Origin: Meandrina meandrites | Taxonomy: Eukaryota > Cnidaria > Anthozoa > Scleractinia > Meandrinidae | Length of the DNA stretch: 64,000 bases | Direction of reading: 5' to 3' | NCBI GenBank assembly: GCA_963693305.1 | Contig: OY855906.1 | Coordinates: 5,600,001 to 5,664,000 of the forward strand | Part shown: positions 33,271-46,300 of the stretch, in pieces | How the letters are laid out: each line of letters starts with the position of its first letter | Position numbering within the stretch: position 1 is the first letter of the stretch | Program-made: the position numbers and the translations under genes | Notes under the pieces: generated by a model | Databases searched by the model: none | Told to the model about the DNA's origin: nothing | What the model saw: the letters and a program-made list of their open reading frames with translations, nothing else

Positions 33271-35309
33271 AGGATAAAAAAAAGATTTTGGAGTATTGAA
33301 AATTCTGAAAGTGAAGGTAATGTCTTAACGTTGCCTTGTTGTAGCTTCTGCCTACAGTGTGTGCATGAGCTTCTTTTAAGATGTTTTTTAAGTACGTCAC
33401 TCCGTACCGTAGTTCCGTTTTACGTAATCTGACGCAATTCCCTGGTGTACACGGAACCGCAAAAATTGAGCAAAGGTCGGACAGGATGTTCACTTCGCGT
33501 AACGTTGTAATATGTTATTGTGTAATGTTCCAATAATGATTTTCAGTTTGCTCATCTTCTAAGACCCGTGGTTGTACAGGTGCACATGGAATAATCGTGT
33601 GCCATCGAAGATGCATATATAAGGCTTAGCTGATTTCAGTATCAAAATCCTCCAACCCTGCGGGTTTCCCCATCCCCCCCCCCCCCCACCCACTCTCCCA
33701 CTCCCCCATTCCATATCCCAAGATGATAAGTAATATTCGGTTCACAAGCTTGCTGTCATTTATTCGCGGCTGCCAAAACAATGCGCGAATTTCTCAATAA
33801 AATAAATGACACTTAGGAAGTGAGTGACGATAGTACTCGAGTACGAGGAAAAACTAATTTTCCCTGTTGAAAAACTTATTTTCGACACCTGTTACGTTTT
33901 TTAACAGAACGAAAAACAGCCATGGCTCCCTGATTACCATCCTCCATTGCTAACGACTACTGAGCGGTTTCACCACCTTTAATAAGCTTGTCATAGACTA
34001 CTCTATATTATTTAACGTATGTTAACGGAACTTTTTTTCACACACCACGCTATTACGGACACTAAGCGACGTCCCGAGTGTGTCCGCTATAACGACAGTT
34101 GAGGTATTTAGTGAAGCACAGATGTGGAAACTATGCAATCTCCTGTACGCAAAAAGCTTAAGTTCTTGGTTAAATAAGTGCTGTGACATGACTGAAAAAG
34201 AGATAGGAAAAACCCTTAAGTGATTTGTTTTGTTTGAAAGTAAGTACTTGGAAAGTGACGACAGCACTCTAGTGGAGGTTCCGTTCAAATTAAATGAACG
34301 GTAACTATTCTTTCACTCCAGTAAGAAAAAATATATATATAGCAATCTAACCAATTTGCATGTTGCTTTGTGATTTTTGCTTTTATGTCTGTTGCTTCTT
34401 CTGTGTGTATTTTTGTGTAAACAATGAGCAGTTAGTAGATTAATTTACATTATTTAGTCTCTTTGATCACTTCATCAAGTGAGGTTCTCAGAGGATGCAG
34501 GTTTCTGTGAGCAACTTGCAAATTTGCTCGACCAAGTTGCCGAGTTCCGTTTATTCTTTGATACGTTTATGCGGTCTGTGTTTGGAAAAGATCAGGCTTC
34601 ATTTTTTCGCTTAAGTGAAGTAATACTTCTTTTGTACCACAGAAGGACTTAGTGACAAGAAGTTATAACAACACTCGAGAACGAGGGAATAACAGTTCCT
34701 GCCTGCTCAATCACGACAGTTTGCGATTTTCTAAAAGGAGCAAACCAAAAAGAACATGGTTATTTAAAAAGCCTTAAAAGGCTCTCATATTTGTTTTAAA
34801 AATTTGTTTTAAGTAGAGCAACCCTTGAAAACAAGAAAGCTGTAATTTCTCATTAAAATGTACTGTTGTTTGAAGACTCTTTGAACGCACTTCAGGCTTT
34901 ACGCTTTACTCAGGGCTTCTCAAAACTGACTGCTATGTGATGTGTGTATTTACCATTGTAAATATGTTGTTCATTGGGATAAAATAACTATCCTAAAAGT
35001 TTCCTCTGTATTCTCGCATAGTTAATCGATTAACTATGATTCTCGGGCGTAGAGGCAGTTAATGGAGCGCGGCAAAGTCAAAATGGCGAGAAAGAAATTG
35101 GTCCAGAGCTGTCTTTCTTTGCCGAGAATTTTCTTGAATTCGCCGATTTTTCCTTGCTGTTTCGATTTTCCCTTTGCCCCCTACTATTCCCAGGTCATCG
35201 AGGATGAGCATCTTCCGAGTATTGAGTCGTTATATTGCGTATTCAAAGTCGCGCGCCGGAAAGAGAACATCCTGTTTGACCGTTGCGTAATCTTCGTTCC
35301 GTGTTGCGA
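33271..35309. other. Intergenic/upstream region, no gene supported
   Basis: It presumably holds the methyltransferase promoter and an untranslated first exon on the minus strand, which I could not place. A C-rich tract lies at about 33675-33705. Around 34040-34110, words such as GTGTCCGCTATAACGACA look like one end of a DNA transposon, without a found partner. Otherwise nothing recognisable. Confidence 0.4.
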
Positions 35310-36443
35310 GTACGCAAAAGTGTATGAACTCACGTAGACTGTTTTTTCTTCTGTCATAAAGCGTAACAGGTGTCGTAAAAAGCAAGCAAAATGAGTTTTT
35401 CCTCGTTTCCGAGTGCTGTCGTCACGAACTTTCTTAGTGTCATAAATTTCATCGAGAAATTCGCGCTTTGTTTTGCAAAGAAATGATAGCAAGCTTGAGG
35501 ACTGAATATTACTTATCATCTTGGAAGGGTGGGGGGAGGAGGTGGGTTGATATGAAACCAGCTTACCAGCGGAAAAGAACGTTCTGTATAACCGTTGCAC
35601 AATTTTTATTCCGTGTATTATTAAAACAAGTGGGAAAGTGCGTTTACTTACGTAGACGAACATATGGAGTGACTTACGTATAAATTAAGCTTTTAAAACT
35701 CTTGAATGCAGGAAACTAAAAGAACCGAGGTATAAACAAATGTATACCGTAAAATTCCGGTTATAAGACCTGGGCTTATACAACTTCGTAAGGAGTTTTG
35801 GGTGGGCTTATAAGCGGAGGGGCTTATATCGGGGGGGGGGGGGGGGGGGGGGCTTATAAGCGGAATAAAAAAAATGTTTCGAAACGAGTCACGGCAGTAT
35901 TGATCGAAATACGTTTTTGGGTTAAAAAGTCAAAATAAAGCAACATTTAGCCCTGTTCAGTGCTGTCATCCAGGAGAGGGGGGCTTATATCCGGGGTGGC
36001 TTATAACCGGTTGTATTTCTTTGTTTCCAGTTAGATGGGCCTATAACCGGGGGGGGGGGGGGGGGCTTATAACCGGAATTTTACGGTATTTATATGGAGA
36101 CTGTCGAAACGTTCGGATTTTTTAGCCTTGTATATATACCGGCACTGTATACAAAATTTGATGTAAATGCTGTTCAGTGTCATTTCAAACTCCCTTTGTC
36201 AAAATTCAGTCTATCAAATCATATGTCTCCAGCGACACCTGTTTCCCTAACCTACGACCTAGCGTGCGAGCTGGCTCACTTTTGGGTCACACGCGCGAGT
36301 GATCTGCGCGCGAAGCGATCTTCTCGTGGCTTCGGTGAACCTGCTACCAGGCGTTTTTTCTTTTTATCGCGGCGTGAGGAAAGAGAGGAAAAAAGAAAGT
36401 CAGTTTTATTTGTTGTCTTCCATTTATATCTTAATCTACAGCA
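35310..36443 (+). repeat. Dispersed repeat, copy A (interrupted by a MITE)
   Basis: Shares long stretches in the same orientation with about 49805-50596: CTGTCATAAAGCGTAACAGG, GATATGAAACCAGCTT, AAAAGAACGTTCTGTATAAC and CGAAACGTTCGGATTTTTTA occur in the same order in both. Similarity ends at AATCTACAGCAAAA in both copies. No coding potential or terminal structure was recognised. This copy carries a 340-bp MITE that the other lacks. Confidence 0.75.
35747..36086. mobile_element. MITE with CCGTAAAATTCCGG ends and TA target duplication
   Basis: Perfect inverted ends CCGTAAAATTCCGGTTATAAG and complement, flanked by TA at 35745-35746 and 36087-36088. The interior repeats GGCTTATAAGC words and G runs. 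The homologous position in the other dispersed-repeat copy (near 50335) is an empty site, which confirms the ends and the TA duplication. Likely Tc1/mariner-type, non-autonomous. Confidence 0.88.
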
Positions 36444-36578
36444 AAAAAGTTCTCTATCTACAGCAATAATGACCATGACAGTCTATTGAAGTAATTTTGT
36501 TGGCCCTATTGCTCCAAGCTGGATTGTGTGTATATTAACAACAGTGTAAAGAGCTTAAAGTTTTGAAGCTATAATGTC

Positions 36579-39500
36579 CTACATGTACATGTTCATTTCT
36601 ATCAATTTCCCAGATCCTAGTGACTTGAGTACTTTTATAACTTGTTCACTGGAAGCCTGTGAATAAGAAACAAAAAATATGCAGTGAATTAATGGTTCAA
36701 AGCCCCATTGGTTATGCAGGTAAATATGAATTCGAGCCAAGTGTCCCATCAGGCCAAAGCTTATCAGTTTCAGTAGCATAAAGCAACTAGGAGTATTTCT
36801 GCTCTAGTCCATAGCAGGGTTACCCCCAGCAGTAAATTTACTGGTACCCATGTATACACCTGGGTGGAGAGAGGGACTATGAGAGTAAAGTGTCTTGCCC
36901 AAGAACATAACGCAGTGTCCCGGCCAGGGCTTGAACCTGAACCACTCAATCTGGAGTCCAGCGCACTAACCATTAGACTATTGCCACCCCACCACCCACT
37001 GGCTACATAATCAGTGACAATTGACCAATCGATCGACTGACCAACTGACCATCAATCATTGAATCAAACAATTAATCTACTGACTGACCGACCACCCGCC
37101 CACCCACCCAACTGGAGAACCTACGCCATGTGCCGATTAAACACTGATTGCTATTGATACTGGCTACATAATTAGTGAAAATTGGCCAGTGGAATTCAAT
37201 TGATCGACCGACCGACCGACCGACTGACTGTCAGTCATTCAGTCAGACATGCAAAGCGTACTTTCCTACACTTTGGCTTTTGCAATCCCCCTATCCCTCA
37301 GAATTTCTAATGACCTTTCGCAGGATGGGCACAGGATACTCCCTTTAAGGCGGGGGTACACCTGAAGCCTGTTTTTCCACCGCTGAACTTGGTTTAATGC
37401 GAATATCTCGTCCGCATTTCAAGTAATCCAGAAATTCTATGCTCATTTCACAAAGCTATGTTTAGCGGTGTTTTGTAAATTTTTTGGTGATTTTTGGGGA
37501 TGTTTGGGAAGAGATAGTTTTTCTCAAAGGATTAGGAAAATTTGGAGAAATAAGAAATATTAAAGATTAAATGTGACTTAGAAATTAGAATTTGAAGTTA
37601 AAAATTAGTATATACACACCCAAACAGTCCCCTGACAACCTGGGGTGCTCTTGCGTGGGGGTCAACTGTCTGTTGGTGTTTCAAAAATAATTTTCTTTCT
37701 TCTATCCCTTTCTTAAACATCTTAAAATTTCACTCAAAATCGGGTGTACCCCCACCTTAACTGCACAATGCCAATTAAGAGTAATGGAGGGAGGAAACAT
37801 CAGTCCTCATCTGAAAAGTCGCATACATGCGCTCCTTCTGTTTTTCCAAAGGTCTGTCTAGCTGTTGATTGGAGGTAAGCGATTTAAACTTACACTTGCT
37901 AGATAGATAAAATCTTTTCTTTGTTAATTACCTGATGAAGTGAGTGAAAGAGAGGATTCTTGAGAAGAAACTGAAAGGCTTCCACTGACTGTGAATCAAC
38001 ATGTGACGACTCTGTGAAACATACAAACAGTGCTGCAGCCACATTGTAGATTTGACAGTACTGTAAAACTGAACAAAAAAGATCACCATCAAACAAATTT
38101 GCTATCAAAGGTCCCTTATGTAAGGTAAAGAATATTTAAAACAATCCTTTACAACAGTAAGTTTAATAAAGGGAGGTGCAGGTTTGTGGATCAACAGATT
38201 TGGCATTAAACAGTGCACAGTTGCAGATTTTTGTGATGCATTGAGTAGATTTGCTGATTTTGAAAATACAGCAGATGGCAGATTAGTTGACACTTTTGGC
38301 ATGGATTCCAGGCTCTCCAGACTCCTCAGAACAGTGGGTATTTAATGAAGTATTGACGCAAAAAAAAAGCAATGAAGCAAGACAAAACAAAACAACATCT
38401 GCCATCCACTGCAGTGAAACTATATCACACCAAGGTTTTGAGTAACATGGATTCTGATTTGAATGAAAATAGTGACGGACTGACAGTTTTGCGTACCCTT
38501 ATTCAACCCTGCCCCCTCTTACCAGTGTTAAACCAACAACTATCTTTACCTGATGCTGCAACTCCACTAATTATGTTAGGAGTTTCCAAAAACGAGCATT
38601 CTTTGTGTGAAATCTTTTCTTGCCATGAATCTGTCTTTAACACTTTTACAAAATCAGAGTTGAGATTATCAGGAGCATTGGTATGATATTGGCAGGCGGG
38701 TGATGATGTGAGAATCACAACTTTAGAAGGCTTCAAGTTTTCAAACAACTATAACATGATATTCAGAAAAAAGAAGTCATTGTCTAATTATAATTCACTA
38801 AAATAAATGATTTACAGCTTGATGAACGAGACAACAACAAAACAAGAAATAATAATAATAATAATAATAATAATAATTATAAAACCCAGAGAAATCATTA
38901 TATATAAGTTATCTCTTAATTTTATATTTTGTATTAGCCCTTTCTTACTAACCAGATGTCTTTTGTTTTGTGATCTACATGCCAATTTTGAATTGACTTG
39001 ATTTCTACCAACATATTGCACGGCATGAAAATTCCCAACTTTCCAACTTGTTGCCTTCCAACCAAGCCCTCCACCCTGCCACTATCCAAGCCTCTTGCAC
39101 CCCTCAGGGCCCCTCTTTCATTTTTTGCCTTTCATACTACCATCCACCTCTGCATGAAGTACTCCACACTCTCCCCTCTAAGCAATTACTTGAGGTAAAT
39201 CACTCACAAAAAAATGGAACAAAAAATGAACTTTTTCAGAAATAGGCTCACCCTAAGCCACCAGGTTAGTGCCTGAACATGTTATTCATCATCCCCCCTC
39301 CCTGCCCTCCCATCCCAAATCAGCTGGAACCCCCTCCCATTCTTGGGAGGGGAAAGGTGTTGTGTGTTAGTATATACCACACAACTCGGAGGTGATTAGC
39401 AAAGTACTATTCACCTCCGAGCACCCAAAGAGAAATAAAATGGCCTCGCGCGTCGCTTTGGGTACCGAAAGTAATGTTTTGGTCCGCTAGTTATTCAACT

Positions 39501-40352
39501 TGTGTGGTATATACTAAAACAATTATTCACCGAAGTGGAGGTGAAAGTGGTGGATATTTACCTCCACTTCGGTGAATAATTGTTAATTATTATTCTTTTT
39601 TTTTTTTTTTGGGGGGGGGGGGGGGGTTGGGGGCAGGGTACTTATGTGGCCCACTGCTGATGTTCGGTTCTGCAAATGGAATATGTAGCTATCTAGCACT
39701 TAAAACGATTTATGGCATGTTGATTCTTCGGATTCGCACATTTTCGCCACCTGAATTATAAGGTTTGTATGCTATTTACTTAAAAAATTATCTCACAAGG
39801 GGGGGGAGGGTCATGGGGACTGCAGACTCCCCCAAGCTGTGCCTCTGGAGGGAAGGAAAATTAAATTGAATGTGCATAAAAACGCCGTTAAGCGCAGTCA
39901 ACTCTTTGCTTTATACGCACCTTTTCTGTCCAATGGAATGCTTTCTCCTGATTTACGGGCGTTCGACATTGACAAAACACTGAGTCATCGTGACTCGTTG
40001 TTAATCGATGCAGGCAGCATGTGTCGCCTGATTTAGACAACGAACACAGCTTTTCGAAATGAACCTCATTCTCCTTTTTTGACGTGAGACAAGCAACAAT
40101 CTCACTCCCTGCTGATAAAAAATGAGCTTCTACAAATGTGGTAGCAACTTCTCCAATCGCGAGAACCAGTAGGGGACATTCTGTTGGCGGTAGTTTCTGA
40201 TCTCCTTTTACGAGATGAGGCGTCCAGTGGAATTGTAAATTCCTCGAATGATCCTCTAAAGTAGAAGACTCTTCGTCGTCTTCATCTTCGTCGTCGTAAA
40301 CTGCACGAGAAGAAGGAAATCTTACTTCCCAAACACCAAAGGCTGCCGCCAT
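36579..40352 (-). CDS. PSMG1: Proteasome assembly chaperone 1 (PAC1/PSMG1), four exons
   Basis: Chaperone that with PSMG2 builds the alpha ring of the 20S proteasome. Exons, 5' to 3' on the minus strand: 39921-40352, 38550-38748, 37932-38068, 36579-36656; all GT-AG, phases joining to 281 residues (human 288). Matches to the human protein: acidic N-terminus after MAAAFGVWEV, VFCQC...FHWTEK at the end of exon 1, ETPNII...AASVLQYCQIYNV across exons 2-3, SVEAFQFLL, and C-terminal NMYM, a hydrophobic-Tyr-X end like the human NIYT that docks into the proteasome alpha ring. Start has AAAATGGCGG context. Intron 3 (1.3 kb) holds a SINE and CGAC/TGAC-rich simple repeats. Next poly(A)-like hexamer is at 36405-36410. 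Confidence 0.92.
36735..36995 (-). repeat. tRNA-derived SINE, main family, in PSMG1 intron 3
   Basis: On the minus strand: tRNA head with GGTTCAAGCCC B box near 36930, then the body TCTCTCCACCC, CTATGGACTAGAGCAGAAA and the ACTTGG end. It lies in the same orientation as the gene. Confidence 0.75.
37025..37250. repeat. Degenerate tetranucleotide repeats (GACC/GACT)
   Basis: Two imperfect clusters of GACC, GACT and CACC words (about 37025-37110 and 37200-37245), with TGGCTACATAAT(C/T)AGTGA preceding each. The second looks like a diverged duplicate of the first. In PSMG1 intron 3. Confidence 0.6.
38848..38877. repeat. AAT microsatellite in PSMG1 intron 1
   Basis: About ten AAT units; a simple repeat only. 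Confidence 0.9.
39370..39588. mobile_element. MITE with TAGTATATACCACACAA ends plus perfect 25-bp hairpin
   Basis: In PSMG1 intron 1. TAGTATATACCACACAA at 39370-39386 is exactly inverted at 39502-39518. Directly beyond, 25-bp arms (39522-39546 and 39564-39588, from AACAATTATTCACC) form a perfect hairpin. Both blocks recur in reverse order near 46250-46450, showing they belong to one family. Confidence 0.7.
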
Positions 40353-40951
40353 TTTGATTATAGTAGTGCCCAGACCTCCAGCGTAAATCGCCTGTGTTTG
40401 CCTTCATGGATAGGTCCGCGTCGCATACGTACACATTAAAACAAAATTAGGATTCATGGCAAGACAGTTTGTACATTGGGCACATTTGATTTGTTGATAG
40501 CCGGCTGCCTTCCACAATGAGCAGTTCAATGTTTCTCATGTGTTTATATAAATCTTGATAAATTTTTGTAGTCATAATAATTTTGCAAAACAACATGAAA
40601 TGATCAAATTCTTCATATATTATTTTTTAAACTAGGGTAAATATTTCATGGTGTTTTTTTAGGAATTGAGCGCATCTAACACTAAGATACACAATTGCAA
40701 ATGTTAAATAATTATTTTTTAGTCAACGTTGTTGTCAACACTGCTGTTGTAGTTACTGATTAAAGCTCCCCATTTTGAAAATGCTGTCAGACTTTTTACA
40801 CAACTTATCTGCCTAGATCAAGGCTTGTTGGTTACTGGTTCACAACACACCAGCTTTACTGTTCAGTGATTTTCACCTGTGAACAGGCTTCCTAGCAGAA
40901 CCTTACCTAGCAAGAGGCAAGACAAAGCAAGTGCCTTGTGTAGATTTTGGT

Positions 40952-41186
40952 CATTCTCGTTCCCAGAGGCCGCGATCCTTCTGGTCTGCGCAAGGGATCG
41001 AGACTGGCTCTGGCTGCCTTCAAAACCGGAAGTCGACGATTCACGGACTCAATGTCAAACATGACAAATCTGATTGGCTAAAAAACACAGAACAAGTACT
41101 CTGCGCATGCTCAGAAACTGAGAGCAGCCAAAGGTTTTGATTACTGGCACACACTATAAGGATTGCAGCCTCTGGGGACAAGAATG
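40952..41186. mobile_element. MITE with 9-bp target duplication GATTTTGGT
   Basis: Inverted ends CATTCTCGTTCCCAGAGGC and the complement of GCAGCCTCTGGGGACAAGAATG bracket 235 bp. The direct repeat GATTTTGGT is exact at 40943-40951 and 41187-41195. A 9-bp duplication points to a Mutator-like (or atypical hAT) non-autonomous element. It lies 0.6 kb upstream of PSMG1. Confidence 0.85.
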
Positions 41187-41195
41187 GATTTTGGT

Positions 41196-41574
41196 GTATG
41201 ACATTTGCAGACTGCAATTGTGACACACTGTCTAGATGTTAACCCAAAATTACATTCAGGTGGGAAAATTATTCCCAGCTGAACGAGATTGCTTTTTTTG
41301 AAGAAATACCTCATGAAAAATGCTGAAAAATTGTTTCAAAGCTTCTTTCTGTGGAGCATGCCCCCCAGACTCCCCCCCCCCCCCCCCCCCACCCCCTCTT
41401 CAATTTTGCCTAATCTATGTCAAAAGACTGGTTACAGCCCTGCCTAGTTGGGTATGGAGTGAAAAAAAACAATCTGCAAACGAAGTGAGCAGAAAGTGAT
41501 ATATTTGAGGGAGGTATCTGGGTTGTATCTTGGGGGTTGTATGACCTTTACAATTATTTATTAATCAGGTGTGG
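41196..41574. other. Intergenic DNA with a poly-C tract, nothing coding
   Basis: Between the MITE upstream of PSMG1 and the left edge of the SORD duplication. A C-rich tract lies at about 41371-41398. No open frame of interest. Confidence 0.5.
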
Positions 41575-42379
41575 TCAACAAAAGTCATTTGGATGTAACA
41601 CGTGCCAGGGCTTTTTGTGTTAAAAAACAGTAATGCACCAAAGAAGAAATGAGCCAGAAGTGTCAGATGTCACTCGTAAAAAAGTTCAACAAAGTAGTAT
41701 AGCTGGTCTATAAAGTTTATTTGTTATATCCTAATTTTTATTAATCAATATTACTTTTTCAAGTACAAAAGTTTCCTAAACCTCAAGCTACATTAATCTA
41801 CATTTCTATATTATCGCAATAAAATAAGAACTAATTTGACTTGTTCAAGTTTTGTGAGACGTATGCTTTCTTTTTGTCAGCAGGTTTCAGTGCAGACTGA
41901 CCCTACAAAGCAGACCACCTAAGTGGTTGTATAAAAGGGGTCTTGTCTGATCATTCTCACTAGCCTGGTCCCAAGTTGTTAATCACCCACCAAAGCAAAA
42001 ACAGGTTTATAGACAAACAAACAAACTGAAACAACCTGACAACCTGCACCCTTTTTGACAACCATAAAAAAAACTTGTTTACCTTTCTAAGAAAGTTGTG
42101 TAAAAATAAAATAATATAAGTGACTCTCTAAGTGTTTTTTTTTTCTTACAGGACAATACCATGTTTTGGTTTCATATTACAGGGCTCCTGAGTTTATGAT
42201 GTGCCTTGACTGAAAGACTTTAAACTTGAATATTTCCATGCCCAAAATGGTGTGATCCACCCTGGGAGGTGTCATCAGTATGGAATAGGATACCGTGATT
42301 TTGAAAACTACTTCTTGCCTTGCTCATATTTTGTAACAGAAGCTAATATATTAGAAAACTCTTAGATGTATGGCTTTGT

Positions 42380-43346
42380 TTATTGCGTCTGGTATCCCTC
42401 ATTGCAGTGGATGACAACTTTAATTGCTCCTCCAGCACCGGTTCTTGAAGTCTCAAAGGCGTCAACAGACTGTTCCAGTTTGAAGTGATGAGTTATCAGT
42501 GGCTTGACATTCACTGCTCCAGATGCAACCAGTGCCAGGGCTGTAGGATAGCTATGAGACAAAATTAAAAAAAAGTTAAATTAACAAAGTGCTGATGTGA
42601 GGCTTGGCACAGCACAGTGTGGGATGGTACAGATGGGGGAAGTGATGCAAAGCCCAGGTGGTGGTTGGTGAAGGTGGGGAGGGGCGGGGTAGCATACTTT
42701 CTTTTAAACTCTGATGACGATGCTCTTCATATCTTTTAGGACCTCTTAGGTAAAGTCTGCATACAAGCCTAGTGGCCTGGCATCAGGCCAGAGCTTATCC
42801 CCGTTTCCGTAGCATGAAGCAACTAGGAGTATTTCTACTCCCCCCTGAACGGGATGCTAGTCCATGCAAGGGTTACCCCAACAGTAAATTTGCCTACCCT
42901 GTACACCTTGGGTGTTGGATGGAGAGAGGCACTATGAGTGTCTTGCCCAAGAACACAATGAATTGCCCCAGCCAGTGCTCGAACCCAGACTGCCCAATGC
43001 AGAGTCCAGCACACTAACCATTAGGCCACCACGCCTCCCACAGGACCTCTTAGGGGTAACGATAAACTTGAGTTGAGCCCACCCCAGAAATAGATTCTGG
43101 TACCTTTGATGTTTTTATATATATACATATTGTGGTGTCCATCAGGAGAAGTGTGACTGTATTACCCTTTTAACAACTTACCAATTAACATATCGAAATA
43201 TTCCTCTGATGTCCACTTCTCTAACCAAAGCATCCACAATGGGAAATTGCACTTCGGGTTTTCCCAACCCCACTATCACAAGTGTGCCTCCTGGCTTAGT
43301 TGCCTAAAATAAAGATGCATGAGACTGAGTAGCAGATAGAGTGGAA

Positions 43347-43397
<51 letters not shown>

Positions 43398-46300
43398 GTC
43401 ATTTGACTGGTAAAGGGTTTAGATTGAACTAATGCAAATTAAATTTTCACAGTTGCAGAGTGTGCAGAAGAATCTCTTCAAGAAACCTGGAGATGGGACC
43501 AAATAATCCCTCTTGAGAATTCAAGGGTCATTACTAACATAAATTCCTGTACGGAAGCTAGACTCGGCTCCACTGCATTCAATGGTTTGATCAGCCATTC
43601 CCAAACAATCTACAATTTTCTTGGCCAAGTCACAGCTATCTTTGGTGGTGTCCACTTTGATGATATAATCAGCACCAAGTTCCTTGGCTTTGTTTAGCCG
43701 GCCTTCATCAATATCTGAAAGACAAAATGACAGCCAATCAATCACTTTACATTCTTGATTAGTAATAGTAATTGGACTGAGTGGGGACGAGTACAATTCA
43801 GGGAGAAATCAGGTGAGTAATTTCAAATCAGCCGAGCGTGCAAATTACGAGCACGATTGCTCTGTGAATTGTAAAAAACACAAGGTCCAATTACTAATTA
43901 ATCGTATCAATAACAAAAGTGAGGTTTGGAATCGAAGTCCTTGAGAACCTATTTTATGTGAAAAAAGTCAAAAATATGTTCAATCGGTTTTATAAACAGT
44001 TGGAAAACAGCAAGAAAGAACCCAGTTAAGTGCATCGGATTGATGTGCGAATGACGTAGGTGTCCAGAATTACAGGTATCCAATTACAAAAAGTTGTAAT
44101 TGGACAGCTGTAATTGGACACCCATGTGCTTACGTGCTCACGCACTTATTATGGGACAAATAGGCGCAGAACCAATCAAAATTGAGAATTTTGTTATGGA
44201 TAGGATTATCTTTAATAATTACTGATTAAAATCATTAAATGGATATCAATAACCTGTTGGAGGCAGTTGACGGAGGAATAACAAAAATATAGTTTATGTT
44301 TGGAGCAATGGAAACCTAAGTTCAATAAGCTAAGCTAAGCCAAGCTTAGCCTCACATACAGTTTCAGAAACATTACCAGGTAAGTAATTATATAAGTAGC
44401 AACTGCAGTGTTCACCTGTGATGGCCACTTTGCTTGCACCACAAGCTTTGGCAGTCATAAGGTTAACTAAACCAATTGGACCTGTAATAACACAATCAAA
44501 TATATTTAACAGCTTGCTTGATATTTTTCAAGTCAAAAGTTTTATGACAAATTTCATTTACCAATTAAGCCAGCTAAATTAAAGAACAACTTCTCACCAG
44601 CTCCACAGACCAGCACATTGCTTCCAATGGAGATTCCCGCCCTATGACAAGCATGTATAGCAACAGACAGTGGTTCTAGGAGAGCTCCTTCCTCAAACGA
44701 GACATGATCAGGAAGCCTGAAGCAATGGATCAGTTGTTATCCTAATTTAAGATATATATTAATAGTACACTCAACACAATTACTGGAAATAACTGATTGG
44801 ATGATAGCAGTAATTAATCCCAAATGGTACTCCCTAGGGCCTGGGTACCTTTTACTCTTCTATGTGAAGTTGACACAAAGTTTTTCAACCTTAAAACTGT
44901 CTTGAACCCAAGGCTATGATCCGGATATTTCTGAAGTTGACCTGAAGTGTTTCAGCACATTAAGAACAATGACTGACTTACTTGAAACAAAAGTCAGCAG
45001 CATGAACAAAGTATCTGCACAGTGAGCCATCACACCGAGGGGTGGCAGCAAACTTCATGTCTGGACACAAATTGTAACGGCCTTCCTTGCAAAAGGAACA
45101 AAACTGACAGCCCACTCCTGGTTCAATGGCCACTCTGTCCCCTAAATAACAGCACAACAAAACACAGGAACAACTGAGATATTTTTCCCTACACATGAGA
45201 AAATTTATTTATTAGACTAGCTTTCTATCCAGGTAGGAGCCATATACTTACCATGGCATAACGCTAAAAAAGTGGAGCAAATTAAAGCACAGAACATGAA
45301 TAACTGCCTCCTCAACCTTAGCTCTAATTAAGCAAAACTGTGTGCACTTACTCATGCACAACATCTGCACAATAGTGACGCGCAATTTGTAAGAACACTG
45401 TGGGAGGCATGGTGGCCTAGTGTTTAGTGCACTGGACTCCAAATCAAGCAGTCAGGGTTTGAGCCCTGGGCGGGGTCATTGTGTTGTGTTCTTAGCCAAG
45501 TTTTTTTTTTACTCTAAGGGTGCCTCTCTTCATCCAGCAAATTGATACTGAGGGTAACCCTGCAGTGGACTAGCATGCTATCTTGTGGGAGTCGAAATAC
45601 TCAATCCAGTCATGATCACTTCAAACTACAGAAACTGCAGAGTTAAGTGCCAGCCTTTAAATTATGGGCCACTAATGGCTCAAGTGCCGACTTTAGAAAC
45701 CTTAGTCACTAATTGGGAACATTTATAAACTTACCAACTTTAAGGTCTGTAACCCCTTCACCTACAGCAGACACCACTCCACTTGACTCATGTCCAAGCA
45801 CCATGGGTGCTGTGATGATGGAATTTCCAATTCTTCCCTCCTTCCAGAAATGCACATCTGAGCCACATATTCCAACAGCATGCATTGCAATTTGCACTTC
45901 TTTAATTTGGTAAGAAGTAGATTCAAGTTAATTTGAAATTAAAAAAAATAACTAAAAGGAAATTGTATCAATTACCAGTACTATAAATGCTGACTACTGC
46001 ATAATCTAGGACAAAACTTATTTTATTAGTGAAATCAGGATTAGTAACTTTGGCCAGGCTGAAGATTATTCAATTATTTACCAAAGTGGAGATATAAAAC
46101 ATCTGTTGTGGTTCAATTTTATCCTTGGTTCAAATTTTATTTTCCTTTGTTTTTGGGTATGGTAATGTATGATAATGAGCTAAAAACAAAGGAAAGTAAA
46201 ATTTGAACCAAGGATAAAATTGAACCACAACATATCCACCATTTTCACTGACACTGGGGTGAATAATTGTTTTAGTGTATTATACCACACAAGCTGAATA

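Noticed and set aside
35062..35337. 91-residue frame starting MERGKVKMARKK
   Set aside because: It runs into the dispersed repeat, has no recognisable domain and no splice partner.
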